The translations under genes and the position numbers were made by a program. 64,000 bases of DNA from Deinococcus peraridilitoris DSM 19664 (lineage in GTDB: Bacteria; Deinococcota; Deinococci; Deinococcales; Deinococcaceae), in NCBI RefSeq assembly GCF_000317835.1, contig NC_019789.1:186001-250000 (forward strand). Reading direction: 5' to 3'. Position 1 is the stretch's first letter; each line of letters begins with the position of its first letter. The notes below the pieces were generated by a model, which saw nothing but the letters and a program-made list of their open reading frames with translations, had not been told where the DNA came from and did no database searches. Below, piece by piece: positions 1-8,087 of this stretch.

Positions 1-387
1 CGCTCACACAACGCGCTGCATCAAACCGCCGGTTCGCTCCAGTTGCAGCAGTCCTCGGTGTATCGAGCCCGGCAGAGTTCCAGAAGCGGTGGGCGCAACT
101 TCCGGACGACGCGAAAACCCTTCGGCGAAGCTCGACCGGCATGATGATCACCCAACCCGCTACGCTTCTCCAGTTCGAACAGCTCGGGACAAAGCCCTAA
201 ACCCAGCACGACATACGCGACAAACCAGGAGCAGACAGACCACGACCTGTCTGCTCCTGGTTCGCCAGACATACCTTCCATAGGCGACCGTCGTGTATCG
301 TGATGGTGTCGTTTTTGAGTGCTGAAACCGTTAGGAACGTTCGCTCTACCACCTCCCGCTTCCATTCCTCCCATCAGAGGCCACGAA
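1..387. other. No gene recognised
   Basis: Short open frames exist on both strands, but none has a credible start, a ribosome site or a recognisable product. The stretch holds one striking inverted repeat (223-262, listed separately) and ends in the leader of the cyclotransferase gene. It may be the tail of a degraded element that begins left of the window. Confidence 0.4.
223..262. repeat. Perfect 16-bp inverted repeat (hairpin)
   Basis: The arms 223-238 (AACCAGGAGCAGACAG) and 247-262 are exact reverse complements around an 8-base loop. No T-run follows on either strand, so it is not a classical terminator. It lies about 125 bases upstream of the cyclotransferase start, and its role is unknown. 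Confidence 0.75.
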
Positions 388-1179
388 ATGAAAGCAATCG
401 CACTGCCCCTCCTCGCAGGGACAGCAGCGCTCGGTGGTACTGTGTTCATCACGCAGCAACAACCACGCGTCATCACCCCCGCTGTCCTGCACACGCTCCC
501 GCATGACTCGCAGGCCTTCACCCAAGGTCTCGTCATTCACCACGGCCGCTTATTCGAAAGCACCGGGTTATACGGATACTCCAAACTCAGAGAAGTTGAA
601 CTGACCACCGGCAAAGTCAAACGCCGCACGAAACTGCCTGAAAACATCTTCGCGGAAGGTCTCGCCCAGAGCGGCAACGACCTGGTGCAACTCACCTGGC
701 GCAACGGATTCGCTCGCATCGTTGACCGCGAGTCATTCAAGCAGAAAGGTCAGTTCACCTATCACGGAGAAGGCTGGGGACTCACCCAAGACGGCACCCA
801 CCTGATCCTCAGTGACGGCAGTAACGTCCTGCGCTTCCTGAACCCCAAGACGTACCAAGTCGAACGACAGCTCGCCGTGCAGACCAAGGATAGTCTGGTC
901 ACGTACCTCAACGAGTTGGAATATGGGCACGGATACATCCTGGCGAACGTCTGGCTGACCACACGCATCGCCGTGATCGACCCTGACACCGGCTTCGTGG
1001 AACGCTGGATCGACCTCAGCAAGATCGCCCAGGAGCACCTGAACAGCGACAAAGACAACGTCCTCAACGGCATCGTGTACAACCCTGCCGACGAGACGCT
1101 GTATGTCACTGGGAAACGCTGGAACAAAGCGTACCTGCTCAGCGCCAAAGACGTCCTGCCCAAGCCGCGCGAAGAGTAA
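388..1179 (+). CDS. Glutaminyl-peptide cyclotransferase family protein
   Basis: The 263-residue product resembles the bacterial/plant-type glutamine cyclotransferase family, a beta-propeller fold that converts N-terminal glutamine of peptides to pyroglutamate. Family hallmarks visible are the early FTQGL segment, EGLAQ, GWGLT and a C-terminal LNGI plus LYVTGKRW stretch. I chose ATG 388 because AGAGG at 376-380 precedes it and the N-terminus (MKAIALPLLAGTAALGG) is a plausible export signal or membrane anchor. Upstream in-frame starts would add residues without character. The enzyme probably acts outside the cytoplasm on secreted or imported peptides. It is monocistronic here, with 136 bases before the next gene. 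Confidence 0.8.
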   Translation: MKAIALPLLAGTAALGGTVFITQQQPRVITPAVLHTLPHDSQAFTQGLVIHHGRLFESTGLYGYSKLREVELTTGKVKRRTKLPENIFAEGLAQSGNDLVQLTWRNGFARIVDRESFKQKGQFTYHGEGWGLTQDGTHLILSDGSNVLRFLNPKTYQVERQLAVQTKDSLVTYLNELEYGHGYILANVWLTTRIAVIDPDTGFVERWIDLSKIAQEHLNSDKDNVLNGIVYNPADETLYVTGKRWNKAYLLSAKDVLPKPREE

Positions 1180-1315
1180 GCACAACAGGCGCAACACCCC
1201 ACAGGAATCAGGACAGCAATCCCACCTGAAATCCTCACAACAATCCCTACAGCAACACCCTCACCAACAGCCCCGCTTTCCTTTTGCGGACTGTTGTTCC
1301 ACAGGAGCATTCATC

Positions 1316-1798
1316 ATGACCGCCACCTACGAACACACCCACAACAGCCACACAGACACCCAAGAACAAACAGCGCCGACAGTTGAGCAGCACCCCACGC
1401 CAACGCCACCGGCAGCCACCACTTCTTCATTCGTGCGACTCAGTGAAATGCTGCAGCAGTTCGAACCTACCGAACGGAACGCTGTGGTGCGCCATTACAA
1501 AGAAGCGTTGCGGCAAGGCACCCTGAAAGCCATACCGCTCACCAGCAGCTTCACCCTGGAAGCCAAGCCAGGCAAAGCGAACGAGAGCAAACAAGCCAGG
1601 CGGCAGGATGAAGCAATCCAGGCCGGGCCGACACTGGACAAATGGATTGAGCGCACCAAGCAGCAGCTGCACACCAAACCAGCTGCCCGGTCCATGGCGG
1701 TGTCATTCGAGGACCTGCTGTCGGGTGAGGTGGACTTCGAGAAGAAGGCGCAGCAGTACCGGCGGAAACTGCAGGTCAAGCCGAAGAAGAGCCGGTAG
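1316..1798 (+). CDS. Hypothetical protein of a mobilisation-type region
   Basis: The product is 160 residues. I do not recognise a family. The first 40 residues are rich in Thr, Gln and Pro and look disordered. The middle (about 45-80) is predicted helical, and the end is strongly basic with a KPKKSR tail. ATG 1316 is favoured by ACAGGAGC at 1301-1308. The gene lies upstream of the putative oriT and relaxase genes on the same strand and is closed by a perfect palindrome at 1814-1839. A DNA-binding accessory role is possible from the basic tail and the neighbours, but this is inference only. Confidence 0.6.
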   Translation: MTATYEHTHNSHTDTQEQTAPTVEQHPTPTPPAATTSSFVRLSEMLQQFEPTERNAVVRHYKEALRQGTLKAIPLTSSFTLEAKPGKANESKQARRQDEAIQAGPTLDKWIERTKQQLHTKPAARSMAVSFEDLLSGEVDFEKKAQQYRRKLQVKPKKSR

Positions 1799-1813
1799 GC
1801 AGGCGACAAGACA

Positions 1814-1839
1814 GGCGATGCTCAAGCTTGAGCATCGCC
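1814..1839. repeat. Perfect 26-bp palindrome
   Basis: Two exact 13-base arms (GGCGATGCTCAAG and its complement) abut with no loop, 15 bases after the stop of the preceding gene. It could act as a terminator stem, though no U-tract follows, or as a protein-binding site at the edge of the non-coding region before the relaxase genes. Confidence 0.75.
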
Positions 1840-2273
1840 AGAGGGGTGCGGTGGTCATTGCGGCCACCCACACCCCTCCCCTCATACCCGAACGCCCACA
1901 ACGACACCACACGCGGTGTCAAACGAACTACCCGACTCACCCCAAAGCAAGGAGCTGCAAAGCCACACGCAATCAACGTGGCAATCCACCTTGCAACACC
2001 ACACCAAAAGCAGGGCACACGTGCCTGCAGGGTCTTCCGACCCCGCACCCCTCGGAGGTACCCGTCCCCTGCGTCGAAGAACTCACTGAGGTAGGCAGGA
2101 TAAGGGGTGCGCGTGGATGGGGTGTTTTTGTTGTGCTGGAGGGCCTTTTCGGCGCGTGGAGTGTGGTTGGCGCACGTGGTTTTGACGTGCGTGGGGCGTG
2201 CTGAGGGTGTTTTTGTCGTGCTGCTCGTCGTTCCTTGCACGTGGAGGAGCGTTTTCCCTGGAAGGTGGTTGGA
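1840..2273. other. Non-coding stretch, candidate oriT region
   Basis: About 430 bases without a convincing gene precede the relaxase operon. It holds a near-perfect 19-base direct repeat, GGGTGTTTTTGTYGTGCTG, at 2120-2138 and 2205-2223. Between the copies is a 7-bp inverted repeat, CGCACGT (2171-2177) and ACGTGCG (2185-2191). Inverted repeats beside a nick site just upstream of relaxase genes are the usual build of transfer origins. The assignment rests on position and repeats only, and no known nic sequence was recognised. Confidence 0.4.
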
Positions 2274-2693
2274 ATGAAGTCAAAGTTGACAACGTACGTT
2301 GAACCGGATGTTTTTGATGCCTTGAACCGCTTGGCGACGGCGCGTCGCGTGTCGGTTTCTTCGGTGGCTTCGGAGCTGCTGGAGAAGGCCGTGAAGAGTG
2401 AAGTGGAGTTCGCTGGGGAGTCGTTGTTAATGCCGGTGGTGGAGGAAGTGATCCGCACGGAATTCAAACGCGGCTTTGACCGTCTGGCCCGCTTGCTGGT
2501 CCGCAATGGATTGGAGAGTGGCACGTCACGGCGGCTGCTGGTGTACTTCATGTCGTCGTGGTTTGAGAACGAGCAGCTGGTGCAGGGCGTGAGCGATCAG
2601 TACTGGAAGAAAACGGTGGAAGCGTTGCGAACGCCGCTGCAGGAGTTACCGGAGCTGGTGGAGGTGGCGTCAAGGGAAAGTAGCGTGGCGTGA
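2274..2693 (+). CDS. Ribbon-helix-helix relaxosome accessory-type protein
   Basis: The 139-residue product begins with a beta strand (KLTTYVEPDVFDALNRLA) followed by two helices. This is the pattern of CopG/MobC-like ribbon-helix-helix DNA-binding proteins. The rest is helical. ATG 2274 follows GAAGGTGG at 2261-2268. Its stop overlaps the GTG start of the relaxase gene (GTGA, 2690-2693), so translation is probably coupled. Such proteins usually bind oriT and help the relaxase nick. The specific role is inferred from fold and context. Confidence 0.65.
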   Translation: MKSKLTTYVEPDVFDALNRLATARRVSVSSVASELLEKAVKSEVEFAGESLLMPVVEEVIRTEFKRGFDRLARLLVRNGLESGTSRRLLVYFMSSWFENEQLVQGVSDQYWKKTVEALRTPLQELPELVEVASRESSVA

Positions 2694-3418
2694 CGCAGGA
2701 AGCACCTCAGTCCGAGCGGAGAGTGAAGCTCGGTCGGGTGAGACTGCCTGGGTCAAATGGCAGGCGGCGGGTGACGCCACAAGGGAGCAAGACTCGGACG
2801 GTGGTGAAGGCGAAGTACACGCGGCTGCGTTCCAGTTCCGGCAAGCTCTCCAGAAGCGCCGTAGGGCGGGTGAAGGACAGCGCCGAGTATTACGCCCATA
2901 GACCCAACGCGGAGGGCCAGCGAGCGTACCGGGCGGGCTTCAACGGTTCGCAGGATGAACTGACCAAATACGAAGTCGCGCAGATCATCGAACGGGAAGG
3001 GGAGAAGTGGGATCTCGCCTACCGCATGGTCCTCAGTCCGGGGGAGGAGATGGGGAAAGAGGACATCCGTGAGTGGACCAAGGACGTGATGAAACGCATG
3101 GGCTTCCAGGATCACCGGTACGTTGCCTTCGCGCACGCTGGCGAGGACCGGCACACGGACAACGCGCACGTCCACGTCATCGCCTTCACCGACGAGAAGC
3201 TTGGCCGTGAGCAACTGAGGTACATGCGGGAAGTCGGTGATTTCGAAGCAGACAGCGCTTTGCGGAAAGCGTTGATGCACGAACTGAAACACCGGATGGA
3301 ACGCACGCACGATCAAGGCATGGACATCAAAACCACCAACGACTCCACCGACGCCACGGAAGGCGGAGGAGCCAGCCGCGCCCGCAAGCGGAACCAGCAG
3401 ATGGACATGGACTTCTGA
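2690..3418 (+). CDS. Relaxase / mobilisation nuclease (MobA/VirD2-like)
   Basis: The 242-residue protein contains HTDNAHVHV (around 3153-3180), the three-histidine metal-binding motif III of relaxases. It is preceded by a helical segment ending in the VAFAHAGEDRHTD strand. Relaxases nick one strand at oriT and pilot it into the recipient. An SAEYYAHR segment near residue 65 offers candidate catalytic tyrosines. At 242 residues it is nuclease-domain only, with no helicase or primase part, so it fits a mobilisable rather than self-transmissible element. GTG is the start, overlapping the upstream stop. A perfect 24-bp hairpin follows the gene. Confidence 0.75.
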   Translation: MTQEAPQSERRVKLGRVRLPGSNGRRRVTPQGSKTRTVVKAKYTRLRSSSGKLSRSAVGRVKDSAEYYAHRPNAEGQRAYRAGFNGSQDELTKYEVAQIIEREGEKWDLAYRMVLSPGEEMGKEDIREWTKDVMKRMGFQDHRYVAFAHAGEDRHTDNAHVHVIAFTDEKLGREQLRYMREVGDFEADSALRKALMHELKHRMERTHDQGMDIKTTNDSTDATEGGGASRARKRNQQMDMDF

Positions 3419-3421
3419 AAC

Positions 3422-3479
3422 TTGAAGCGAGGGTGGAGGGGAAAATTGACAATACTTTTCCCCTCCACCCTCGCTTCAA
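3422..3479. terminator. Perfect 24-bp stem-loop after the relaxase gene
   Basis: Arms 3422-3445 and 3456-3479 are exact reverse complements with a 10-base loop and begin four bases after the relaxase stop. The loop-proximal part of the stem is AAAA/TTTT, so the structure does not end in a free U-tract. It would block transcript 3' ends and probably terminates the operon, but a site for DNA processing cannot be excluded. Confidence 0.65.
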
Positions 3480-3595
3480 TGGGAAGTGCGCTTCTCCACC
3501 TCACGAGTGGCCGAGGAGAAGTTTTGAATGGCTGAGGGCACACCCACATTGGCCGTTCGTGACTGAACCTCCTGGCACTTTGTGTCCGCTAGGCT

Positions 3596-3600
3596 AGGAG
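3596..3600 (+). promoter_or_regulatory. Shine-Dalgarno cut off from its gene by IS630
   Basis: AGGAG at 3596-3600 is followed by C and then the IS630 target TA. If the insertion (3602-5932, one TA retained) is removed in silico, AGGAG lies four bases before the GTG start now at 5934. The radical SAM gene has therefore lost its ribosome site and any native promoter left of 3602. Confidence 0.6.
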
Positions 3601-3982
3601 CTATTGAACCCGGCATTGGTTGGAGGTCATCAGCTTGCTTGGCAGCTCTACGTAACGCACACGTTGCCATGCGGCAGCAAGCCTCGCCTTCAACTCCTTC
3701 ACCGTTCTGGCGCAGAAGTTACCCAGCACGTTGCGTTTTACGTACGCCCACACCAACTCGATCGGGTTCAACTCAGGGGCATACGGCGGCAAATACACCA
3801 CGGATAGGCGCTCTTTGCTCTCCACGAACGCCTGAACCGCTTTCGCCCGGTGAATGCCTGCATTGTCCAGCACGACGATGACCTGACCTTTGACCTTGCT
3901 CAATAGGTGCGTGAAAAAGCGGATGTGAGGTTGACCCGATTTTACGCAGGTGGGAATAAGCCCAAAGATAGGGGGCACCACC

Positions 3983-4279
3983 ATGACGAATCGCAAAGTG
4001 TACACCGCCGAATTCAAACGAGATGCCGTCAACCTGGCCGAGTCCACCGGCAACGTCGCGGGCACAGCCAGAGACCTGGGGATCAGCGACTCCGTACTGC
4101 GAAAATGGATCAAAGCGGCCCAGCAGGGCATGCAAGCCTTTCCTGGGCAGGGCCGTCAGCACCTCACGCCGGAGCAGCAAGAGATCAAGCGGCTCCGACA
4201 GGAAAATGAAATCCTGCGGCAGGAACGGGAAATATTAAAAAAGGCGGCTGCCTGTCTTGGGCAGAACGGACGCCCATGA
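3983..4279 (+). CDS. IS3-family OrfA
   Basis: 98 residues: a helix-turn-helix (KRDAVNLAESTGNVAGTARDLGIS, in part) followed by a leucine-rich coiled coil (IKRLRQENEILRQEREILKK). I start at ATG 3983 behind AGGGGG. An A_AAA_AAG slippery heptamer occurs at 4237-4243, which in this family can direct frameshifting toward OrfB. It binds the element ends and pairs with OrfB. Confidence 0.8.
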   Translation: MTNRKVYTAEFKRDAVNLAESTGNVAGTARDLGISDSVLRKWIKAAQQGMQAFPGQGRQHLTPEQQEIKRLRQENEILRQEREILKKAAACLGQNGRP

Positions 4280-4297
4280 GGACGCCTGCCCGCTTCT

Positions 4298-5176
4298 TTG
4301 CCAAAGAAAGTCGCTGATCTTCGCGTTCATCCACGACAACCGACACGAGTTCCGCCTGGACATCTTGTGTCGAGTATTCGGGTGACCATCAGCGGCTACT
4401 ACACCTGGCGAGGAAGGCCAGCGTCGCGACACGCCCTGCGAGACGAAGCCCTCTCTTTGCGGATCAAAGCACTGCACGAGCAGTACAAGGGCCGCTATGG
4501 CGCTCCCCGCCTGCACGTCGAACTCACCGAAGAGGGCTTGAAGTGCAGCAAGAAGCGCGTGGCTCGTCTGATGCGGACGGCAGGTCTACGGGCGAAAGGC
4601 AAGCGCAAGCATGTTGTCACCACCGACAGCAATCACGAACTGGCTGTGGCAGAGAATCTGCTGCAACGCGACTTCCAGCCAGAGCAGCCCAACCAGGTGT
4701 GGGCGGCAGATCTGACGTACATTCCCACCAAAGAAGGCTGGTTGTACCTGGCGGTGGTGTTGGACTTGTACTCCAGGTTAATCGTGGGGTGGTCGATGAA
4801 CGACCGCATGCCTGCCGAGCTGCCGGTGGCGGCCTTGCAGATGGCTGTCCAGCGCCGTTCCCCACCTCCAGGGCTGATTCATCACAGCGACAGAGGAAGC
4901 CAGTACGCCAGTGGCCTCTTCCAGGCTGAACTCCAGCGGATCGGAGCGCAAGCCAGCATGAGTCGGAAGGGAGATTGCTGGGACAATGCCTGCGTCGAGA
5001 GCTTTTTCGCCACCCTCAAGCGGGAACTGCTGGACGGTGAACCCTTTGAGTCGCGCGAAGCCGCCAGGGCAGCGATCTTCTCGTACCTGGAGGTGTTCTA
5101 CAACCGTCAGCGCCGCCATTCGACCCTCGGCTACTTGACACCACACCAAGCCGACCGCCATGCTCAAGCCGCTTAA
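4298..5176 (+). pseudogene. IS3-family OrfB with a frameshift near its start
   Basis: The integrase core (rve) is intact from about 4700: WAADLTYIP (first D), HHSDRGSQYAS (second D), ACVESFFATLKRE (E). The beginning is damaged. The segment LIFAFIHDNRHEFRLDILCRVF is read in a different frame from GVTISGYYTW, the change falling near 4381. The related copy at 50538 reads through this point in one frame. A one-base deletion in the G-run at about 4379 would explain it. Confidence 0.7.
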
Positions 5177-5407
5177 CTTCACCTACGCAAAATCGACCCA
5201 ACCCCAATGACGTCACTGCTGCACATGGCGCCCTTCTTGGTGTTCTGGAAAAAGTGCCCTCCAGAGGTGATGGCTCCGATGGTGGAGAGCTTGTCCCAGT
5301 TCGCTGGTAACCGCACCAGGGGGGTTACACCTCGGGTGCTCCAAGTGCGTCGTCTCACCCCCTTCATTGCGAAGCCCACCTCGTCGAGGTAGACCAGTGT
5401 TGCGCCC

Positions 5408-5899
5408 TCAGCCACCTTTTTTTTCCAACTCCGGGTGGACTTGTTCCACCCAGGTCATGATCCGCTGATCGTTGCGCTCGACTGCACGCCCATCGGGTTT
5501 CTGTGGAGTGAACCCCAAGGCGTGCAGCAGTTTCCGGACATGGTCCCGGTGATACCAGACGTTCAGATTCCGGCCGATCAGTTCTCGCACGCGGGGCGTG
5601 GTCCAGGTGTCATCAGGAAAGCCATGCGCCAGCGGTCCTTCTCGCAGCAGTGTCCGCACCTGGTCGTGCTGCTCCTGGGTCAGGAAGGGTGTGCGTCCTT
5701 GGGCCACCGTGGCTTGAAGGGTACCGTTTTTCTTGAGGCGTTCCTTCCAGCTGGAGACGGTCTTGACCGAGACACCGAAGTGTTCAGCGATTTCTTTGTG
5801 TGTGGCGGTGCTTGCTTGCAGCCATTCCAGGGCCGCCAGTCGTCGCTCTTCGAGCTGTACGCGGCTGTATTTGCTGGGTTGCCAACTGGCTATCCCCAC
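5408..5899 (-). CDS. IS630 transposase, first reading frame (OrfA)
   Basis: 163 residues with N-terminal helix-turn-helix segments (KEIAEHFGVSVKTVSSWKERL) and a second winged part (YHRDHVRKLLHALGF) typical of IS630 transposases. The frame ends in an A8 run coding KK, where a -1 frameshift would fuse it to the catalytic frame. In this copy the catalytic frame is split by the IS3, so no functional fusion can form. Confidence 0.85.
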   Translation of the reverse strand: MGIASWQPSKYSRVQLEERRLAALEWLQASTATHKEIAEHFGVSVKTVSSWKERLKKNGTLQATVAQGRTPFLTQEQHDQVRTLLREGPLAHGFPDDTWTTPRVRELIGRNLNVWYHRDHVRKLLHALGFTPQKPDGRAVERNDQRIMTWVEQVHPELEKKGG

Positions 5900-5933
5900 A
5901 GCTTATCCCGCAAAGCTATGCCGGTATCAATAA

Positions 5934-6842
5934 GTGAAGACACGCTTCGGCCCAGATGGTATCCACTTCTTCGACCGCTTAACAGGCTGGAACATCCTCC
6001 TCGACGAGTGCGGCATCCCGGAGGAGCAGTGGTCTGTGGCCCCACGGCAGGTCTCGATCGCGTTAACCAACGCGTGCGATTTGTCCTGCCCGTACTGTTA
6101 CGCACCAAAGTCTCGTCACCGGTTGGAGTTCACTCGGTTGAAAAGCTGGTTGTTGGAATTCGACGAATTGGGATGTTTTGGGGTTGGGTTCGGTGGAGGA
6201 GAACCGACACTGCATCCCGACTTTGCGGAAATTGTCCGTTTCACTGCCATCCAGACTGAGGTGGCTGTGACCTTTACGACTCATGGCCATCACTTGGATA
6301 GGGAGTTGGCGCGGAAGTTGGAAGGTCATGTTCACTTTATCCGTGTGAGTGTAGACGGGGTCGGTACAACTTACGAAGCATTACGGAAAAGACCGTTTCA
6401 GGCTGTTATGCAACGGTTAGAGACAGCCCGCTCGCTGGCCCCTTTTGGGCTGAACATGGTAGTGAACGCCAGAACGGTGGGTGACCTACCTGCCGTAGCG
6501 GCGCTAGCTGAAAGAGTCGGTGCACGAGAACTGCTGTTGCTTCCTGAGGAATCCACGATGGGTTGTACTGGAATCGAGGCAGACACACTTACGCAGCTGC
6601 GCAGGTGGATGGATTCGTACCAGGGTGCTGTTCCCCTCACCATGAGTGAAACCAAGGCTGAATCTTTTCCTACATGTCGGGCCCTACCCAAGGAGCGAGC
6701 TCTTGACTCATACGCACACATCAATGCCGCCGGAAGATTGCTCCCAACGTCATTCAGTCGTATAGGAGTCACATTGGAAAGTGGCAATATTCGTTCCGCA
6801 CTTCGTGCACTTCGGATGCGGTCTCCCGAGGAGGGTTCATGA
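5934..6842 (+). CDS. Radical SAM protein
   Basis: 302 residues. C48, C52 and C55 in NACDLSCPYC form the CxxxCxxC site for the 4Fe-4S cluster, and GFGGGEP (about 86-92) is the SAM-binding GGE motif. The rest fits the radical SAM half-barrel, with SVDGV and NMVVNARTV strands. There is no clear C-terminal SPASM cysteine cluster. It overlaps the downstream gene by ATGA, so the two form an operon. GTG 5934 is the first codon after the IS630, and its ribosome site lies on the far side of that element. Substrate unknown. The small partner could be the target or a chaperone, which is inference. Confidence 0.8.
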   Translation: MKTRFGPDGIHFFDRLTGWNILLDECGIPEEQWSVAPRQVSIALTNACDLSCPYCYAPKSRHRLEFTRLKSWLLEFDELGCFGVGFGGGEPTLHPDFAEIVRFTAIQTEVAVTFTTHGHHLDRELARKLEGHVHFIRVSVDGVGTTYEALRKRPFQAVMQRLETARSLAPFGLNMVVNARTVGDLPAVAALAERVGARELLLLPEESTMGCTGIEADTLTQLRRWMDSYQGAVPLTMSETKAESFPTCRALPKERALDSYAHINAAGRLLPTSFSRIGVTLESGNIRSALRALRMRSPEEGS

Positions 6843-7270
6843 AAGTCTGGCAGGGGTACGGCTCGGAGCACTCGATGAATCTGGTGATGGTGGGGACATT
6901 CAAGACAGAGGCAGACGCCAATAAAGTCAGGGAAGCAATTCAGCAAATTACGAGGCAAGTCGACATTGCTGTTGATAAGGGGATTCTGGAAGTCGGCGAA
7001 AATAACCGAGAGTTCGGCGAGGACTTGCGTCAACTTCTTCACCAGCTGAACCTCTACATCCTCAATCCTCACGAGATGGAGCAGTTCAGGTACGACGTCA
7101 GTCTTGAAGCCAAAGACCGATGCCTCGTGCTAACAACTGACGAGATTGATGTTTCTGCGTTCATGAAGATCTTCGTCGATAAAGGTGCTGGGTGGTCCCC
7201 ATTGAGTGGTCCAGCTGAATCGAGAGGAAAGGCCCTGGGTTACGCTACCACCTTCAACTCAGCTTGCTGA
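6839..7270 (+). pseudogene. Small radical SAM partner protein, C-terminus replaced by IS
   Basis: The frame starts MKVWQGYGSEHSMNLVMVG at ATG 6839, overlapping the radical SAM stop. From memory this resembles a small family (I believe DUF6375) found beside radical SAM genes. Native coding is credible up to about FMKIFVDKGAG (7192). From 7193 the frame runs into the inverted repeat of an IS3-family element, which supplies the last 25 or so residues. The native tail is missing, so the gene is probably non-functional or altered. Acidic helices and an ITRQVDIAVDKGI segment dominate. Confidence 0.6.
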
Positions 7271-8058
7271 GCCTCCCAGCACCGCCGGAACTCCAGCGGC
7301 GCCAGATACCGCAAAGCCGAGTGGGGTCGCTCCTCGTTATAAAAGCGCTGGAACGCCCTGGACACCACCTTGGCTTCCAGCAGGCTGCCGAACACCTCGC
7401 GGTTCAGGCACTCTTCCCGAAAGCGCGCATGGAAGCTCTCCGAGAAGCCGTTCTGCCACGGTTTCCCTGGCTCGATGTAGCGCGCCCTTGTGCCTGACAC
7501 GCCCAGCCAGATCTGCAAGTCATGCGCGATGAACTCCGGCCCGTTGTCGCTCCGCAGGTACACTGGCACGCCCCGCAGCGTCATCACCCGCTCCAATACT
7601 TCCTGGACATCCTTGGACGTGAACGACAGCCCCACCTCCAAGGCCAGACACTCCCTGGTGAACTGATCCACCAGGGTCAGGAACTTCAGCTTCTCCCCAC
7701 CGCTGACCTCGTCGAATACAAAGTCGTACGACCACACGTGATTCGGGTACTCCGCCCGCTCTGGGACACTGTTGCCCGTTCTGAGCCTCTTGCGTTTCGG
7801 TGTTGGCTTTCGTACCAGCTGCTCGGGTTTCCAGATCCGGTGCACCCGTTTGCGGTTGACGTACCAGTGTTCTTTGAGCAGCACCACATGAATCCGCCGG
7901 TACCCGTAGGTCGGGTATTGCTCCGCGAGTGCGCGTATTCGTGCCGTCAGTGCCGCCGTGCTCGGTGATCTCGGCTTGTTCTGGTACCTCAAGCTGGAAC
8001 GGTGCATCCCGAGCAACTGCGCTGCCCTGCGCTGCGATACGCCCTGCTGCATCAGCAA
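7240..8058 (-). CDS. IS3-family OrfB transposase
   Basis: 272 residues, full length for this subgroup. It has an N-terminal HTH_21-like segment (YPTYGYRRIHVVL) and an integrase core with the DDE residues in WSYDFVFD, YLRSDNGPEFIA and NGFSESFHARFREECLN. It acts with OrfA on the inverted repeats. No frameshift or internal stop is seen, so this copy may be active. Confidence 0.9.
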   Translation of the reverse strand: MLMQQGVSQRRAAQLLGMHRSSLRYQNKPRSPSTAALTARIRALAEQYPTYGYRRIHVVLLKEHWYVNRKRVHRIWKPEQLVRKPTPKRKRLRTGNSVPERAEYPNHVWSYDFVFDEVSGGEKLKFLTLVDQFTRECLALEVGLSFTSKDVQEVLERVMTLRGVPVYLRSDNGPEFIAHDLQIWLGVSGTRARYIEPGKPWQNGFSESFHARFREECLNREVFGSLLEAKVVSRAFQRFYNEERPHSALRYLAPLEFRRCWEAQQAELKVVA

Positions 8059-8087
8059 CTCACCCGCCTGGCGTTGCTCCTGAGGCT

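Larger units (their letters stand above)
3926..5206 (+). mobile_element. IS3-family element inside IS630 copy 1
   Basis: Boundaries come from comparison with the uninterrupted IS630 copy. Imperfect inverted repeats start TGAGGTTGACCCGATTTT at 3926 and, reversed, TGGGGTTGGGTCGATTTT at 5206. A 3-bp duplication ATG flanks it (3923-3925 and 5207-5209). The length is 1281 bp. Confidence 0.9.
3601..5415 (-). pseudogene. IS630 transposase catalytic frame (OrfB), split by IS3
   Basis: The N-terminal part (5415 to 5207) holds the first catalytic aspartate in LVYLDEVGF. The C-terminal part (3925 to 3601) holds VVLDNAGIH and LPPYAPELNPIE, the second aspartate and the glutamate. The 1281-bp IS3 separates them after the codons for SSDVI. 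Removal of the IS3 and one ATG copy restores a 176-residue frame like that at 57318-57848. Confidence 0.85.
3602..5932 (-). mobile_element. IS630-family element, copy 1, interrupted by IS3
   Basis: The ends read TATTGAACCCGGCAT (from 3602) and, on the other strand, TATTGATACCGGCAT (from 5932), with the TA target duplication included. Subtracting the IS3 and its 3-bp duplication leaves 1047 bp, exactly the length of the uninterrupted copy at 56801-57847. The two copies are nearly identical and lie in opposite orientation. Confidence 0.9.

Noticed and set aside
21..536. 171-residue minus-strand frame at the left edge
   Set aside because: It overlaps the cyclotransferase start, has no ribosome site and no family that I can recognise.
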